The notes beneath the pieces are model-generated. The model ran no database searches, was not told the origin of the DNA, and saw nothing but the letters and a program-made list of their open reading frames with translations. The position numbers and the translations under genes were made by a program. Positions 43,924 through 52,910 of a stretch of 64,000 nt of DNA are shown here, piece by piece; within the stretch, counting starts at the first letter, position 1, and every line of letters begins with the position of its first letter. Location: positions 3,142,501-3,206,500 of the forward strand of contig NZ_CP023004.1 of assembly GCF_003096195.1 (NCBI RefSeq), written 5' to 3'. Source of the stretch: Ereboglobus luteus. Lineage in GTDB: Bacteria; Verrucomicrobiota; Verrucomicrobiia; Opitutales; Opitutaceae.

Positions 43924-45138
43924 TCAAAACGTGTGGATTGCTAGGCCGGAGCGGAGTTTGGGTTCGAACCAGGTGCTCTTGGGCGGCATGATTTCGCCGG
44001 CATCGGCGATGTCCATGAGTTGCTCCACGGTGGTCGGATACATCGAGAAGGCCACGCCGCCGTCGGCGTCAACGCGCTTCACGAGTTCGTCCGTGCCGCG
44101 GATGCCGCCGACAAAATCGATGCGTTTGCTGGTGCGCGGGTCGTCGATGCCGAGGAGCGGCGCGAGGAGTTTGTTTTGCAGCACGCTCACGTCGAGCCGG
44201 TCAACGGGGCCGGCGTTCGCGTCGGCGGTGCAGCGGAGTCCATACCATTTTCCGCCGAGATACATGCTCACGCGGCCAACGGCGTCGGGCGATGGGTTTG
44301 CGTTTTCCTCGAGTCCGAAAATATTTTTCACACTGGCGAGAAACGCCTCGGGCGTGTGACCGTTGAGGTCGGCGACGATGCGGTTGTAGGGAAGGATTTT
44401 CAGTTCGTTCGCGGGGAAGAGCACGGCGAGGAACCAGTTGTAGTCCTCGGTGCCGTTGTGTTGCGCGTTGCGCGAGCGGCGGAGGCGGGCGACGCGCGCG
44501 GCGGAGGCGGCGCGGTGGTGTCCGTCGGCGATGTAGGTGACGGGCACGGCGCCAAACGCGGCGATCCACTCGGCGCCGCCGGCCACGCGCCAGAACGTGT
44601 GGCGGATGCCGTCGGGCGCGGTGAAATCGTGGAGCGGTTTTTCCGTGGTCTTGGCGTTGACGAGCGCGGTCACGGCGGGTTCGTCGCGATAGGTGAGGAA
44701 CACGGGGCCGGTGTTGGCGCTGATGGTGTCGATGAGGCGCGTGCGGTCGTCCTCCTTGTCCTTGCGCGTTTTCTCGTGCTTCTTGATCAGCTCGGCGTCG
44801 TAATCCTCGACGTTGGTGAGCGCGACGATGCCGCGCTGCACGTGCTCGCCCATTTGCTGCTGGTAAACGTAAATGCACGGCTCCGTTTCGCGGACGAGCG
44901 CGCCCTCGCTTTGGAGCTTCTGGAACATTTCGAGCGCTTTGGCGTAAACCTGGTCGCTGTAAATGTCGGTGCCGGCGGGGAAGGCGATTTCGGCGCGGTC
45001 AACGTGCAGCAGGCTGAGGGGCTTGCCGGCGGCGAGCGCGGCGGCCTCGGTTGTGTTGACGACGTCGTAGGGCACGCAGGCCACCTCGGCGACGAGTTCG
45101 GGTTTAGGAACGAGACCTTTGAAGGCGCGGATTCTCAT
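43924..45138 (-). CDS. DUF1015 family protein
   Basis: 404 residues from the ATG at 45138 (MRIRAFKGLVPKPELVAEV). The opening AFKGLVP and the CVPYDVVN segment mark DUF1015, as do GIVALTNVEDYD, ELIKKHEKTRKDKEDDR and YIADGHHRAASA. No enzyme activity is established for the family; the HHR motif and conserved acid residues suggest a metal- or phosphate-dependent hydrolase or kinase-like role. Members often sit near serine or phosphoglycerate metabolism genes, but no such neighbour is present here. Confidence 0.9.
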   Translation of the reverse strand: MRIRAFKGLVPKPELVAEVACVPYDVVNTTEAAALAAGKPLSLLHVDRAEIAFPAGTDIYSDQVYAKALEMFQKLQSEGALVRETEPCIYVYQQQMGEHVQRGIVALTNVEDYDAELIKKHEKTRKDKEDDRTRLIDTISANTGPVFLTYRDEPAVTALVNAKTTEKPLHDFTAPDGIRHTFWRVAGGAEWIAAFGAVPVTYIADGHHRAASAARVARLRRSRNAQHNGTEDYNWFLAVLFPANELKILPYNRIVADLNGHTPEAFLASVKNIFGLEENANPSPDAVGRVSMYLGGKWYGLRCTADANAGPVDRLDVSVLQNKLLAPLLGIDDPRTSKRIDFVGGIRGTDELVKRVDADGGVAFSMYPTTVEQLMDIADAGEIMPPKSTWFEPKLRSGLAIHTF

Positions 45139-45141
45139 AAA

Positions 45142-45172
45142 AATGCGGGATGCGGATTTGGATTGTGGAATG
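45142..45172. repeat. Family E short repeat
   Basis: AATGCGGGATGCGGATTTGG followed by ATTGTGGAATG, the opposite orientation of the block at 42258-42291, immediately upstream of the DUF1015 start. Confidence 0.5.
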
Positions 45173-45255
45173 AAAAACCGTGAAGGGTGGGGCCGCCCGG
45201 CGCGTGCGTCAAGCGAGCGCGTGCACACGGCGCGGTTGTGCTTTGCGGGACGGAC

Positions 45256-47118
45256 TCACTCCACCGTCACCGATTTGGCGAGGTTGCGCGGTTTGTCCAC
45301 GTCGCAGCCGCGTTCGAGGGCGATGTGGTAGCTGAGGAGCTGGACGGGGATTGTGGCAATGACCGGCAGGACGGCTTCGTGGCAGTCGGGCAGGTGGATG
45401 ATTTCGTCGGCGACGCCGGGCGGGAACTCGCAGCCCTCCGTCGTGATGACGATGGTTTTGCCTTTGCGGGCCTTGATTTCCTGGATCGATGAAACGAGTT
45501 TGTTGAAGATTTCCCCCTTGGGCGCGAAGAAGACCGCGGGGCATTTTTCGCTCACGAGCGCGATGGGGCCGTGCTTCATTTCGGCGGCGGGGTAGCCCTC
45601 GGCGTGAATGTAGGAAATCTCCTTCAACTTGAGCGCGCCCTCAAGCGCGATGGGGAAGAGCGAGAGGCGCCCGAGGAAGAGCATGTCCTGATAATGCGCG
45701 TAACGCTTGGCGATGTCGCGGATGTGGGCGGCTTGTGTTTCGAGCACGCGGCGCACGAGGTCGGGCACGGACTTGATCGCCTGCGCGTAGGCGAGGCCGT
45801 CGTTGTAACTCATGTCGCGCATGCGGGCGATGTAGAGCGCGAGCATGGCGCCGATGAGGATTTGCGAGGTGAAGGCCTTTGTCGATGCGACGCCAATTTC
45901 GGGGCCGACGTGCTGGTAAATGCCGCCGTCGGATTCGCGCGCGATGCTGGAGCCGACGGTGTTGTTGATCGCGAGCACCTTGTAGCCTTTGCGCTTGGCC
46001 TCGCGGAGCGCGCCGAGTGTGTCGATTGTCTCGCCGGACTGGCTGAGGACAAAGAAGAGCGTGTTGCGGTCGAGCGGGGTGTTGCGGTAGCGGAACTCGG
46101 AGGCGTATTCGACTTCGACGGGCAGGCGCGCGTAGCGCTCGATGAGGTGCTCGGTGACGAGGCAGGCGTGCCACGCGGTGCCGCAGCCGAGGAAGACGAT
46201 GCGGTCAACCTGGCGAAGCTCGGCGGCGGTGAGGTTGAGCCCGCCGAAATTGGCCGTGCTTCCGTCCTCGGAGAAACGGCCGCGCATGGAGTTTTCGAGC
46301 GCGGCGGGCTGCTCGAAAATTTCCTTTTCCATGTAGTGTTTGTAATCGCCGAGCGAGGCGGCCTCGATGTTCCAGCTCACGGTGTCCACGACGGGGTCAA
46401 CATCCTCCTCGTTTTGCGTGATGATGGAAAACTCCCCCGGCGTGATGTGCAGGAGCTCGCCGTCCTTGAGATAAACGACGTTTTGCGTGCGGCTGACGAG
46501 CGCGGCGACATCGCTGGCGAGGATGTATTCCTGGTCGCCGACGCCGAGGACGAGCGGCGAGGCCTTGCGCGCGGCGACGATTTCGCCCGGGCAATCGGTG
46601 CAGAGCGCGGCGATGCCGTAGGTGCCCTCGACGTGCATGAGCGCGCGGCGCACGCTCTCGAAGAAACGGCTCTTGCCGGAGTCGGGCGCGGGCTCGGGTT
46701 CCTTGGCGTAGTGGTAGGCGATGAGATTGCAGAGCGCCTCGGTGTCGGTTTCGGACGAAAACGCGTAACCCTTGCCGGCGAGAAATTTTTTCATGCCGGA
46801 GTAGTTTTCAATGACGCCGTTGTGGATGAGCGCGAACTTGCCGTCGCTACTGGCGTGCGGGTGGGCGTTGGCGTCGGTGACGCCGCCGTGCGTGGCCCAT
46901 CGCGTGTGGCCGATGCCGGTCGTGCCGGTGAAGCGGTGGCGGGCTGCCTCCTTGACGAGGTTTTCGACGCGGCCCGTTTTTTTTGCGATGTCGATCTGCC
47001 CGCCTTGAAGGACGGCGATGCCCGCCGAATCGTAACCGCGATATTCGAGGCGCTTGAGGCCCTCGATGAGGATTGCCGCTGCTTTTTGCTTACCGACGTA
47101 ACCGACGATGCCGCACAT
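45256..47118 (-). CDS. glmS: Glutamine-fructose-6-phosphate aminotransferase (isomerising)
   Basis: 620 residues. The start MCGIVGYVGKQKAA exposes the nucleophile Cys2 of the class II glutaminase domain, with RLEYRGYDSAGIAV and GHTRWATHGG. Two SIS domains follow (GCGTAWHACLVTEHLIERYA, SQSGETIDTLGALREAKRKG, EIGVASTKAFTSQ) and the C-terminal CDVDKPRNLAKSVTVE. Makes glucosamine 6-phosphate for peptidoglycan and LPS. No glmS ribozyme was found upstream. Divergent from glgC with 128 bases between. Confidence 0.98.
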   Translation of the reverse strand: MCGIVGYVGKQKAAAILIEGLKRLEYRGYDSAGIAVLQGGQIDIAKKTGRVENLVKEAARHRFTGTTGIGHTRWATHGGVTDANAHPHASSDGKFALIHNGVIENYSGMKKFLAGKGYAFSSETDTEALCNLIAYHYAKEPEPAPDSGKSRFFESVRRALMHVEGTYGIAALCTDCPGEIVAARKASPLVLGVGDQEYILASDVAALVSRTQNVVYLKDGELLHITPGEFSIITQNEEDVDPVVDTVSWNIEAASLGDYKHYMEKEIFEQPAALENSMRGRFSEDGSTANFGGLNLTAAELRQVDRIVFLGCGTAWHACLVTEHLIERYARLPVEVEYASEFRYRNTPLDRNTLFFVLSQSGETIDTLGALREAKRKGYKVLAINNTVGSSIARESDGGIYQHVGPEIGVASTKAFTSQILIGAMLALYIARMRDMSYNDGLAYAQAIKSVPDLVRRVLETQAAHIRDIAKRYAHYQDMLFLGRLSLFPIALEGALKLKEISYIHAEGYPAAEMKHGPIALVSEKCPAVFFAPKGEIFNKLVSSIQEIKARKGKTIVITTEGCEFPPGVADEIIHLPDCHEAVLPVIATIPVQLLSYHIALERGCDVDKPRNLAKSVTVE

Positions 47119-47246
47119 GTGGAATTAGGAAAATTTGATTGTTGAGAATTTATTTTTCTTTTGACTCGCGAAACTAGGGACAAAACGGAAAAGTGTGGTG
47201 ACACTTCAGCCCTATCAGAAAAAACATACCTTAATAGCATACAACC

Positions 47247-48533
47247 ATGGCGACACAAAAAGTTATCTCGGTGATTATGGGCGGCGGGCGCGGAACTCGC
47301 CTCTATCCTTTGACAATGGAACGATGCAAGCCGGCGGTGCCTCTTGCCGGCAAGTATCGACTGGTCGATATTCCGATCAGCAACTGTCTTAATTCGGGAT
47401 TCAACCGCATCTTTTTGCTGACGCAATTTCACACGGCTTCGCTGCACCGCCACATTCAAAACACCTATCGCTTCGATCCGTTCGGCGGCGGGTTTGTCGA
47501 TCTTTTGTCCGCGGAGCAGACCGAGAAATGCGCCGACTGGTATCAGGGCACGGCGGATGCGGTGCGCCGCAACCTGCAACACTTCCGCAATTTCCCGCAC
47601 GATCTGGTGCTCATCCTTTCGGGCGACCAGCTTTACCGGATGGATTTTCGCAAGATCATCAACCAGCACATCGAGACCAACGCCGATGTGACGATTGCGG
47701 CGATTCCGTGCCCCGTGTCGAAGGTCGAGGGGCTCGGCTTGATGCGCGTGGAAGACGATCTTTCCATCGCCGAGTTCGTGGAGAAACCCAAGGATCCGGC
47801 GGTCATCAACAAGTTCACGATCAGCGACGCCGTGCACGACAAGCTCCAGCAAACCAGCAAGGGTGAAAAGCACTGCCTCGCGTCAATGGGCATTTACGTT
47901 TTCAACCGGGCGGTCATTGCCGAGGCGCTCAACAATACGATGACGGACTTTGGCAAGGAGGTCATTCCGAGCCTGCTCGGGCGCCGCCGTTTGTATTCGC
48001 ACATTTTCGAGGGCTACTGGGAGGACATCGGGACGGTGAAGGCGTTTTTCGACGCCAACCTCGCGCTTGCGCAGCCGCTCCCGCCATTCAACTTTTTCGA
48101 CGAACAATCGCCGATCTACACGCACGAGAATTATCTGCCGGCATCGAAGATCAACAAATGCGATGTCGATTACACGGTCGTCGGCGACGGTTCGATCGTG
48201 GAGGATTCGTTCATCAAGCACAGCGTGCTCGGCATCCGTTCGTTTATTCGCAAGGGCTGCCGCCTCGAGGACGTGGTCATGATGGGCGCGGATTATTACG
48301 AGACGCCCGAACAGTCCGCGATGAACGCGCGCCAGGGCATCCCGTTGCTCGGGCTCGGGCACGGTTGCGATATTCGCGGCTCGATCATCGACAAAAACGC
48401 GCGTATCGGCGACAACGTGAAACTTTCACCCGCCGACAAGTCCGACGGCACCTACGCGCACGGCATCATGATTCGCGACGGCGTGTTGATTGTGCCGAAG
48501 AGCTGCGTCGTGCCGAGCAACACGGTGCTGTGA
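47247..48533 (+). CDS. glgC: Glucose-1-phosphate adenylyltransferase
   Basis: 428 residues. Makes ADP-glucose for glycogen. The nucleotide-binding MGGGRGTRLYPLTMERCKPA, GKYRLVDIPISNCLNSG, GTADAVRRNL, and the substrate-site IEFVEKP-like AEFVEKPKDP are present. The C-terminal left-handed beta-helix domain (VVGDGSIVEDSFIKHSVLGI) follows. Plant-like spacing of the N-terminal regulatory residues suggests allosteric control, type unknown. With glgP this indicates glycogen storage. Confidence 0.97.
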   Translation: MATQKVISVIMGGGRGTRLYPLTMERCKPAVPLAGKYRLVDIPISNCLNSGFNRIFLLTQFHTASLHRHIQNTYRFDPFGGGFVDLLSAEQTEKCADWYQGTADAVRRNLQHFRNFPHDLVLILSGDQLYRMDFRKIINQHIETNADVTIAAIPCPVSKVEGLGLMRVEDDLSIAEFVEKPKDPAVINKFTISDAVHDKLQQTSKGEKHCLASMGIYVFNRAVIAEALNNTMTDFGKEVIPSLLGRRRLYSHIFEGYWEDIGTVKAFFDANLALAQPLPPFNFFDEQSPIYTHENYLPASKINKCDVDYTVVGDGSIVEDSFIKHSVLGIRSFIRKGCRLEDVVMMGADYYETPEQSAMNARQGIPLLGLGHGCDIRGSIIDKNARIGDNVKLSPADKSDGTYAHGIMIRDGVLIVPKSCVVPSNTVL

Positions 48534-48539
48534 TCAGCA

Positions 48540-48701
48540 ATTCCCGCCACGGTCGAGGGAGCGGGAATCTCCGACTCCTTCGCGTTGCTGTGTAAATTAA
48601 ACCGCGTCCGTCATTGGACGGACGCGCTTGGCGAACGCGCCGGGACTTACGGGCGACAGACGCGACAATATCTGAGCGACCGTCCTAGCAAGAACGGTCG
48701 C
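48540..48701. terminator. Three consecutive hairpins between convergent glgC and prs
   Basis: ATTCCCGC / GCGGGAAT (48540-48568, 8 bp), CGCGTCCGTC-ATTG-GACGGACGCG (48603-48626, perfect 10 bp), GCGACCGT / ACGGTCGC (48676-48701, 8 bp). None has a long T run. They probably act as bidirectional or processed 3' ends. Confidence 0.6.
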
Positions 48702-48718
48702 GCAATTTCAAAATCCGG

Positions 48719-49669
48719 TTAAAACCCTTTGATCTGGAAAAGGCTCGAAACGCTTTCGTTGTTGCTGATGCGCATGATCGCGTTGCCGAGCAGACCGGCG
48801 ATGCTGAGCACGGTGATGTTCAGGTCGCGCGGGTCGGTGGGCACCGAATTGGTCGTGATGAGCTCGTCGATCGGGCCGTTGCGCAGGCGTTCGTAGGCGA
48901 TTTCGTTGAGCACGCAGTGGCTCACCGCGGCGCGCACGGAGCGGGCACCGCTTTCGCGGAGCATCGTGGCGGCGGCGACAAGCGTGCCGGCGGTTTCCGT
49001 GATGTCGTCAGCGAGGAGCACGTCGCAGCCCTTTACCTCACCGACGATGTTTGTCGCCTCGACGCGCGTGGCGGAGCGGCGTTTTTTCGCAACGAAGCCG
49101 AGGCCCGCGCCAAGGATGTCCGCGTAGGCCGCGGCCATTTTGAGGCCGCCGACATCGGGCGAGCAGACGACAAGGTTCGATTTGTCGAGCTTGTTGAGAT
49201 AGTCGAAGAAAACGGGCGACGCGTAGAGATGATCGACGGGGATGTCGAAGAAGCCCTGGATTTGCTGGCAGTGCAGGTCCATGGTGAGCACGCGGTTCGC
49301 GCCGGCGGCGGTGAGGAGGTTGGCGACGAGCTTCGCGGTGATGGGCACGCGCGGCTGGTCCTTGCGATCCTGGCGCGCGTAGCCGTAAAAGGGAATGACG
49401 GCGGTGATGCGCGCGGCCGAGGCGCGCTTGGCCGCGTCGATCATGATGAGCAATTCCATCAGGTGATGGTTTGTGGGCGGACAGGTGGGCTGGATGATGA
49501 ACACGTCCTGCCCGCGCACATTGTCGTCGATTTTGACGAAGGTTTCGCCGTCGGGAAACGTGGTCACCTTCGCGGTGCCAAGCGGCACGCCGATGCTCTG
49601 GCAAATTGCCTCGGCGAGAGGCTTGTTTGCGTTACCCGAAAAAATTTTCAGCCCTGATTTTGCGCTCAT
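48719..49669 (-). CDS. prs: Ribose-phosphate pyrophosphokinase
   Basis: 316 residues. Makes PRPP from ribose 5-phosphate and ATP. LKIFSGNANKPLAEAICQSI, DVFIIQPTCPPTNHHLMELL, YGYARQDRKDQPRVPITAKL (ATP loop), DLHCQQIQGFFDIPVDHLYA and the PRPP-binding VLLADDITETAGTL are all present. Length and motifs match class I enzymes. Feeds nucleotide (pyrF), His and Trp synthesis. Adjacent to lpxD on the same strand. Confidence 0.97.
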   Translation of the reverse strand: MSAKSGLKIFSGNANKPLAEAICQSIGVPLGTAKVTTFPDGETFVKIDDNVRGQDVFIIQPTCPPTNHHLMELLIMIDAAKRASAARITAVIPFYGYARQDRKDQPRVPITAKLVANLLTAAGANRVLTMDLHCQQIQGFFDIPVDHLYASPVFFDYLNKLDKSNLVVCSPDVGGLKMAAAYADILGAGLGFVAKKRRSATRVEATNIVGEVKGCDVLLADDITETAGTLVAAATMLRESGARSVRAAVSHCVLNEIAYERLRNGPIDELITTNSVPTDPRDLNITVLSIAGLLGNAIMRISNNESVSSLFQIKGF

Positions 49670-49700
49670 GTGGAAAAGATTGTTTATACGTTTGGGGGGC

Positions 49701-50747
49701 TTATGCGGAAGCAGATTTTTTAAATTGTTTTTCCAAGTCGCTCACGCGCTGGAAAAGTTCGGGTAAACGCTGGCGGAGAATATTTATGCGCTGCTCCAAC
49801 ATGTAGGGCGTGCCGGGTGTGCCTTTCAGCTTCGCACCGGCGGGGACATCGCCCGCCGCGCCGGCTTGCGCGGTGAGGACGGCGCCCTTGCCCACGCGGA
49901 TGTGCCCGCCGAGGCCGACCTGACCTGCGAGCACGACGTAATCCTCGAGCACGGTGCTGCCCGAGACGCCCGTCTGCGCGCACACGAGGCAGTGCTTGCC
50001 GATGATGACGTTGTGCGCGATCTGCACGAGGTTGTCGATTTTGGTGCCCTCGCCGATTTCGGTGCGGCTGAAACGCGCGCGGTCGATGGTCGCGCCCGCG
50101 CCGATCTCGACGTCGTCGTGGATGACAACGTTGCCGACCTGAGGCACTTTTTCGTGGCGGCCCGCGACGAGTTCGTAACCGAAGCCGTCGGAGCCGACGA
50201 CGACGTTGGACTGGAGGCGCACGCGGTTGCGCAGCTCGCATTCGGAGGCGATGCGCGCGCCGGCCTTGATCCAGCAATCGTCACCGATGCGCGCGTTGCG
50301 TCCGACGAAGCATTGCGCCTCGATGTGCGAGCGCTCGCCGATGACCGCGCCGCTTTCGATCACGCAGAGCGGCCCGATCGAGGCGCTGGCTGCGACGCAC
50401 GCGCCGGGTTCGATGATGGCGCTTGGATGAATGCCGGGCGCTGGCTTGGGCCAGAGGAGTTGCTCGACGCGCGCGCAAAGCTGCGCGATGGCGACCGAGG
50501 GATTATTGACAATGATAAAAAGCTGGTCGGGTTTGGGTTCGCCGTCGTAATCGGCTGGCAGGAGCACAACGCTCGCGGCGGTGGCGGCGACCTCGGGCTT
50601 GTATTTCGGGTTGCCGAGAAATGTCAGGTCGCCGGCCTGCGCCTCGCCGAGCGATGCGATGCCGCGGACGGGCAGGGTGGTGGAGCCGCGCGTGGAAATG
50701 GGTTTTACGATTTCGGAGATTTGAGCCGTGGTGAACGAAATATCCAT
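49701..50747 (-). CDS. lpxD: UDP-3-O-(3-hydroxyacyl)glucosamine N-acyltransferase
   Basis: 348 residues from the ATG at 50747 ([14 protein letters not shown]). Third step of lipid A synthesis. The N-terminal uridine-binding domain ([18 protein letters not shown]) is followed by a hexapeptide-repeat beta-helix ([20 protein letters not shown] and onward) with catalytic His245 in [15 protein letters not shown]-terminal helix ([20 protein letters not shown]) ends it, as in the family. Shows that the cell has an LPS outer membrane. Confidence 0.96.
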   Translation of the reverse strand: MDISFTTAQISEIVKPISTRGSTTLPVRGIASLGEAQAGDLTFLGNPKYKPEVAATAASVVLLPADYDGEPKPDQLFIIVNNPSVAIAQLCARVEQLLWPKPAPGIHPSAIIEPGACVAASASIGPLCVIESGAVIGERSHIEAQCFVGRNARIGDDCWIKAGARIASECELRNRVRLQSNVVVGSDGFGYELVAGRHEKVPQVGNVVIHDDVEIGAGATIDRARFSRTEIGEGTKIDNLVQIAHNVIIGKHCLVCAQTGVSGSTVLEDYVVLAGQVGLGGHIRVGKGAVLTAQAGAAGDVPAGAKLKGTPGTPYMLEQRINILRQRLPELFQRVSDLEKQFKKSASA

Positions 50748-50898
50748 GATTCCAAAACACAGTGCGCGCGCGGGTTTGCGTGGCAATGAATAATCCGAAA
50801 CTCTTTCGATTTGCGGCGGCAAGGGGCGTGTTTTTTCGAAATAATGAAAAAATCTCGGCAACGGTGGCCTGCTTTGCTCAAAGTCTCGCGCATACGAC

Positions 50899-52173
50899 AT
50901 GCCGAACGATTCGCAAAAAAACGCTCCCGCCGCGCCACGTCCCTCATCCGCGCCCGCGCAACCGCCTCCCCCGCCGCGCGAGGAACGCCGGCGGCCTTGG
51001 GCGCAGCTAAAATATTTCACGTTTCAGCCCGCTATTTTTCCGCGCCTGCTCGGCGCGGTTTCGCCCGACGCAAAACCGGGCGATCTCGTCACGGTTTACG
51101 ACAAGGCGGGTTATCCGCTCGGCGCGGGCCTGTATAATCCGTGCGCGAAAATCGTGCTGCGCGTGGTCGCCCACGGCGCGGACGCCGCCGGCGGTGACGC
51201 GGGCGAGGAGTATTTCGAGCAGGCCATCCGCCGCGCCGTGGAGTTGCGCCGCGATTTGTTCAAGCTCGACGAATCGACCGACGCCTACCGCCTGATCAAC
51301 TCCGACGGCGACGGGCTCAGCGGGCTGACGATCGACCGCTACGCCGACACACTTTTCTGCGATGTGTATTCATTCGGCATCGCGCAACGCCTGCCGCGCT
51401 GGTTGCCCTTGCTGCACGAACTCGCCGGGACGAAGTTTGCGCGCGTGCATGTCGATCACGACATCGGCTCGCTCGAGGGCATCAAGCCGTCCGTGTTCAA
51501 CGATACCAACGCCGCCGCGCCGCGCCGCGTGAAGATTCGCGAAAACGGAATCCGCCACGAGGTTGATTTTGCCGAGGGGCACAAGACCGGCTTTTTCTGC
51601 GACCAGCGCGAGAATCGCCGCGCGCTCGCGCGTTTCACGAAGGGCGCGCGCGTGCTCGATCTGTGCAGTTACACCGGCGGCTTTTCGCTCTCCGCAAAAA
51701 TCACGGGCGGCGCGGACGATGTCACCGCCGTCGATCTCGACGAGGCCGCCATCGCGCAAGCCAAGCGCAACGCAAACCTCAATCAGGCGCGCATCAAGTT
51801 TGTGCACGCCGACGCGTTTGCCTACGCGCGCCAGATGCAGACCAACGGGGAAAAATGGGACGTCGTCGTGCTCGACCCGCCGAAATTTATTTTCACGCGC
51901 GACGAAAGCGGCAACTGGGAGGGGCGCCAGAAATACGAGGATCTCAACCAGCTCGCGATCAGCCTCGTGAAACCGGGCGGCATTTTTGTGACGTGCTCGT
52001 GCTCGGGTTTGTTGAGCCTTGAGGATTTTGAGCAGCACGTGATCAAGGCCGCGCACCGCCTGAACCGCCGCCTGCAATTTTTCGACCGCACGGGCCCCGG
52101 CCCGGATCATCCGGTGTATTCAAACTGCCTCGATAGCCGTTACCTGAAAGTTTTGTGGAGCCGCGTGGTATGA
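50899..52173 (+). CDS. RlmI-like class I SAM-dependent rRNA cytosine methyltransferase
   Basis: 424 residues. A Pro/Ala-rich N-terminal tail (to about 35) precedes a PUA domain ([34 protein letters not shown]). An EEHD-like middle domain ([17 protein letters not shown]) and a Rossmann methyltransferase follow ([30 protein letters not shown], catalytic Cys in FVTCSCSGL). The family methylates C5 of a 23S rRNA cytosine. Its TGA overlaps the ATG of the tsaB-like gene. Divergent from lpxD. Confidence 0.9.
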   Translation: MPNDSQKNAPAAPRPSSAPAQPPPPPREERRRPWAQLKYFTFQPAIFPRLLGAVSPDAKPGDLVTVYDKAGYPLGAGLYNPCAKIVLRVVAHGADAAGGDAGEEYFEQAIRRAVELRRDLFKLDESTDAYRLINSDGDGLSGLTIDRYADTLFCDVYSFGIAQRLPRWLPLLHELAGTKFARVHVDHDIGSLEGIKPSVFNDTNAAAPRRVKIRENGIRHEVDFAEGHKTGFFCDQRENRRALARFTKGARVLDLCSYTGGFSLSAKITGGADDVTAVDLDEAAIAQAKRNANLNQARIKFVHADAFAYARQMQTNGEKWDVVVLDPPKFIFTRDESGNWEGRQKYEDLNQLAISLVKPGGIFVTCSCSGLLSLEDFEQHVIKAAHRLNRRLQFFDRTGPGPDHPVYSNCLDSRYLKVLWSRVV

Positions 52174-52868
52174 GCACGAATATCCAGCAAAGCAGCACGG
52201 ACATTCCTGTCTGCGCCACCCTCATCACGCAAACCGGCCCCGCGCTGCTGATCGACTCCGCGTCGGCGCGCGTGCAGCTTGCATTGTTGCGCCCGGACAA
52301 GGACGCGCTCTGGGAAACGCAAACCGGCGAGGCGGGCACGGCGATATTTTCATGCGCCGAAAAACTACTCGCCCGCGCATCTCTCAAAATCGACGGCGTG
52401 GCCGCGTTTGTTTTTTGCGACGGCCCCGGCTCGGTGCTCGGCATCCGCACGGCGGCGGTGGCGCTGCGCGCGTGGCGCGTGTTGCGCGAACGCCCGGTGT
52501 ATTCGTATTGCAGCCTCGCGCTCGCGGCGCGCTTCCTCGCGAAGACGGAAAACGCCCGCAACCTCTCGCTCATCGCCGACGCGCGCCGCGACACATGGCA
52601 CCATGTCGGCATCGACGCGGAGGGCAGTGTCTCCGCGCTGCGCCGCGTGCCGACGGCGGAGCTGAACGGCGCGCTCGCGATGCCGGAGCATTTTCGCAAC
52701 TGGACTCCGCTGCCGCCCGATGTGCGCGTCACGCCCTACGCGCTCGAAACGATGCTGCCCGCGCTCGCCGGCGAGCCATTGTTCACCCCCGCGCCCGAGC
52801 CGGATGCGTTTTTGCACGAGGAACCCGTTTACCAAACATGGACGCCGCGGATTCATCAGGCGGGCTGA
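52170..52868 (+). CDS. tsaB: TsaB-like tRNA threonylcarbamoyladenosine protein with repeat-derived N-terminus
   Basis: 232 residues, ASKHA fold. ALLIDSASARVQLALL is the TsaB phosphate-1-like start and VFCDGPGSVLGIRTAAVALR contains the GPGSxxGIR motif. TsaB is the scaffold that activates TsaD in t6A synthesis. Family similarity begins near residue 23. The preceding residues (TDIPVCATLI) are encoded by a family A repeat half-site at 52195-52216, and no other ATG exists between. The start overlaps the upstream methyltransferase stop by four bases. The final third is poorly conserved, as is usual. Confidence 0.72.
   Translation: MSTNIQQSSTDIPVCATLITQTGPALLIDSASARVQLALLRPDKDALWETQTGEAGTAIFSCAEKLLARASLKIDGVAAFVFCDGPGSVLGIRTAAVALRAWRVLRERPVYSYCSLALAARFLAKTENARNLSLIADARRDTWHHVGIDAEGSVSALRRVPTAELNGALAMPEHFRNWTPLPPDVRVTPYALETMLPALAGEPLFTPAPEPDAFLHEEPVYQTWTPRIHQAG
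52195..52216. repeat. Family A half-site inside a coding sequence (copy A5)
   Basis: GCACGGACATTCCTGTCTGC (plus GC) matches the family A half-site with one or two changes. It lies in frame near the start of the tsaB-like gene. No inverse partner is present nearby. Confidence 0.75.
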
Positions 52869-52910
52869 TGCCTTGAAACCCCGCGGCAATCAGGCATATT
52901 TGAACCCAAA

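Noticed and set aside
45571-47145. 524-codon frame opposite glmS
   Set aside because: Same antisense shadow effect; glmS has all its motifs on the minus strand.
47119-47246. Possible glmS ribozyme upstream of glmS
   Set aside because: The 128-base gap does not show the ribozyme's conserved core or pseudoknot pairing.
46791-47873. 360-codon minus-strand frame spanning the glmS-glgC gap
   Set aside because: It overlaps the start of glmS in another frame and the start of glgC in antisense, with no recognisable domain.
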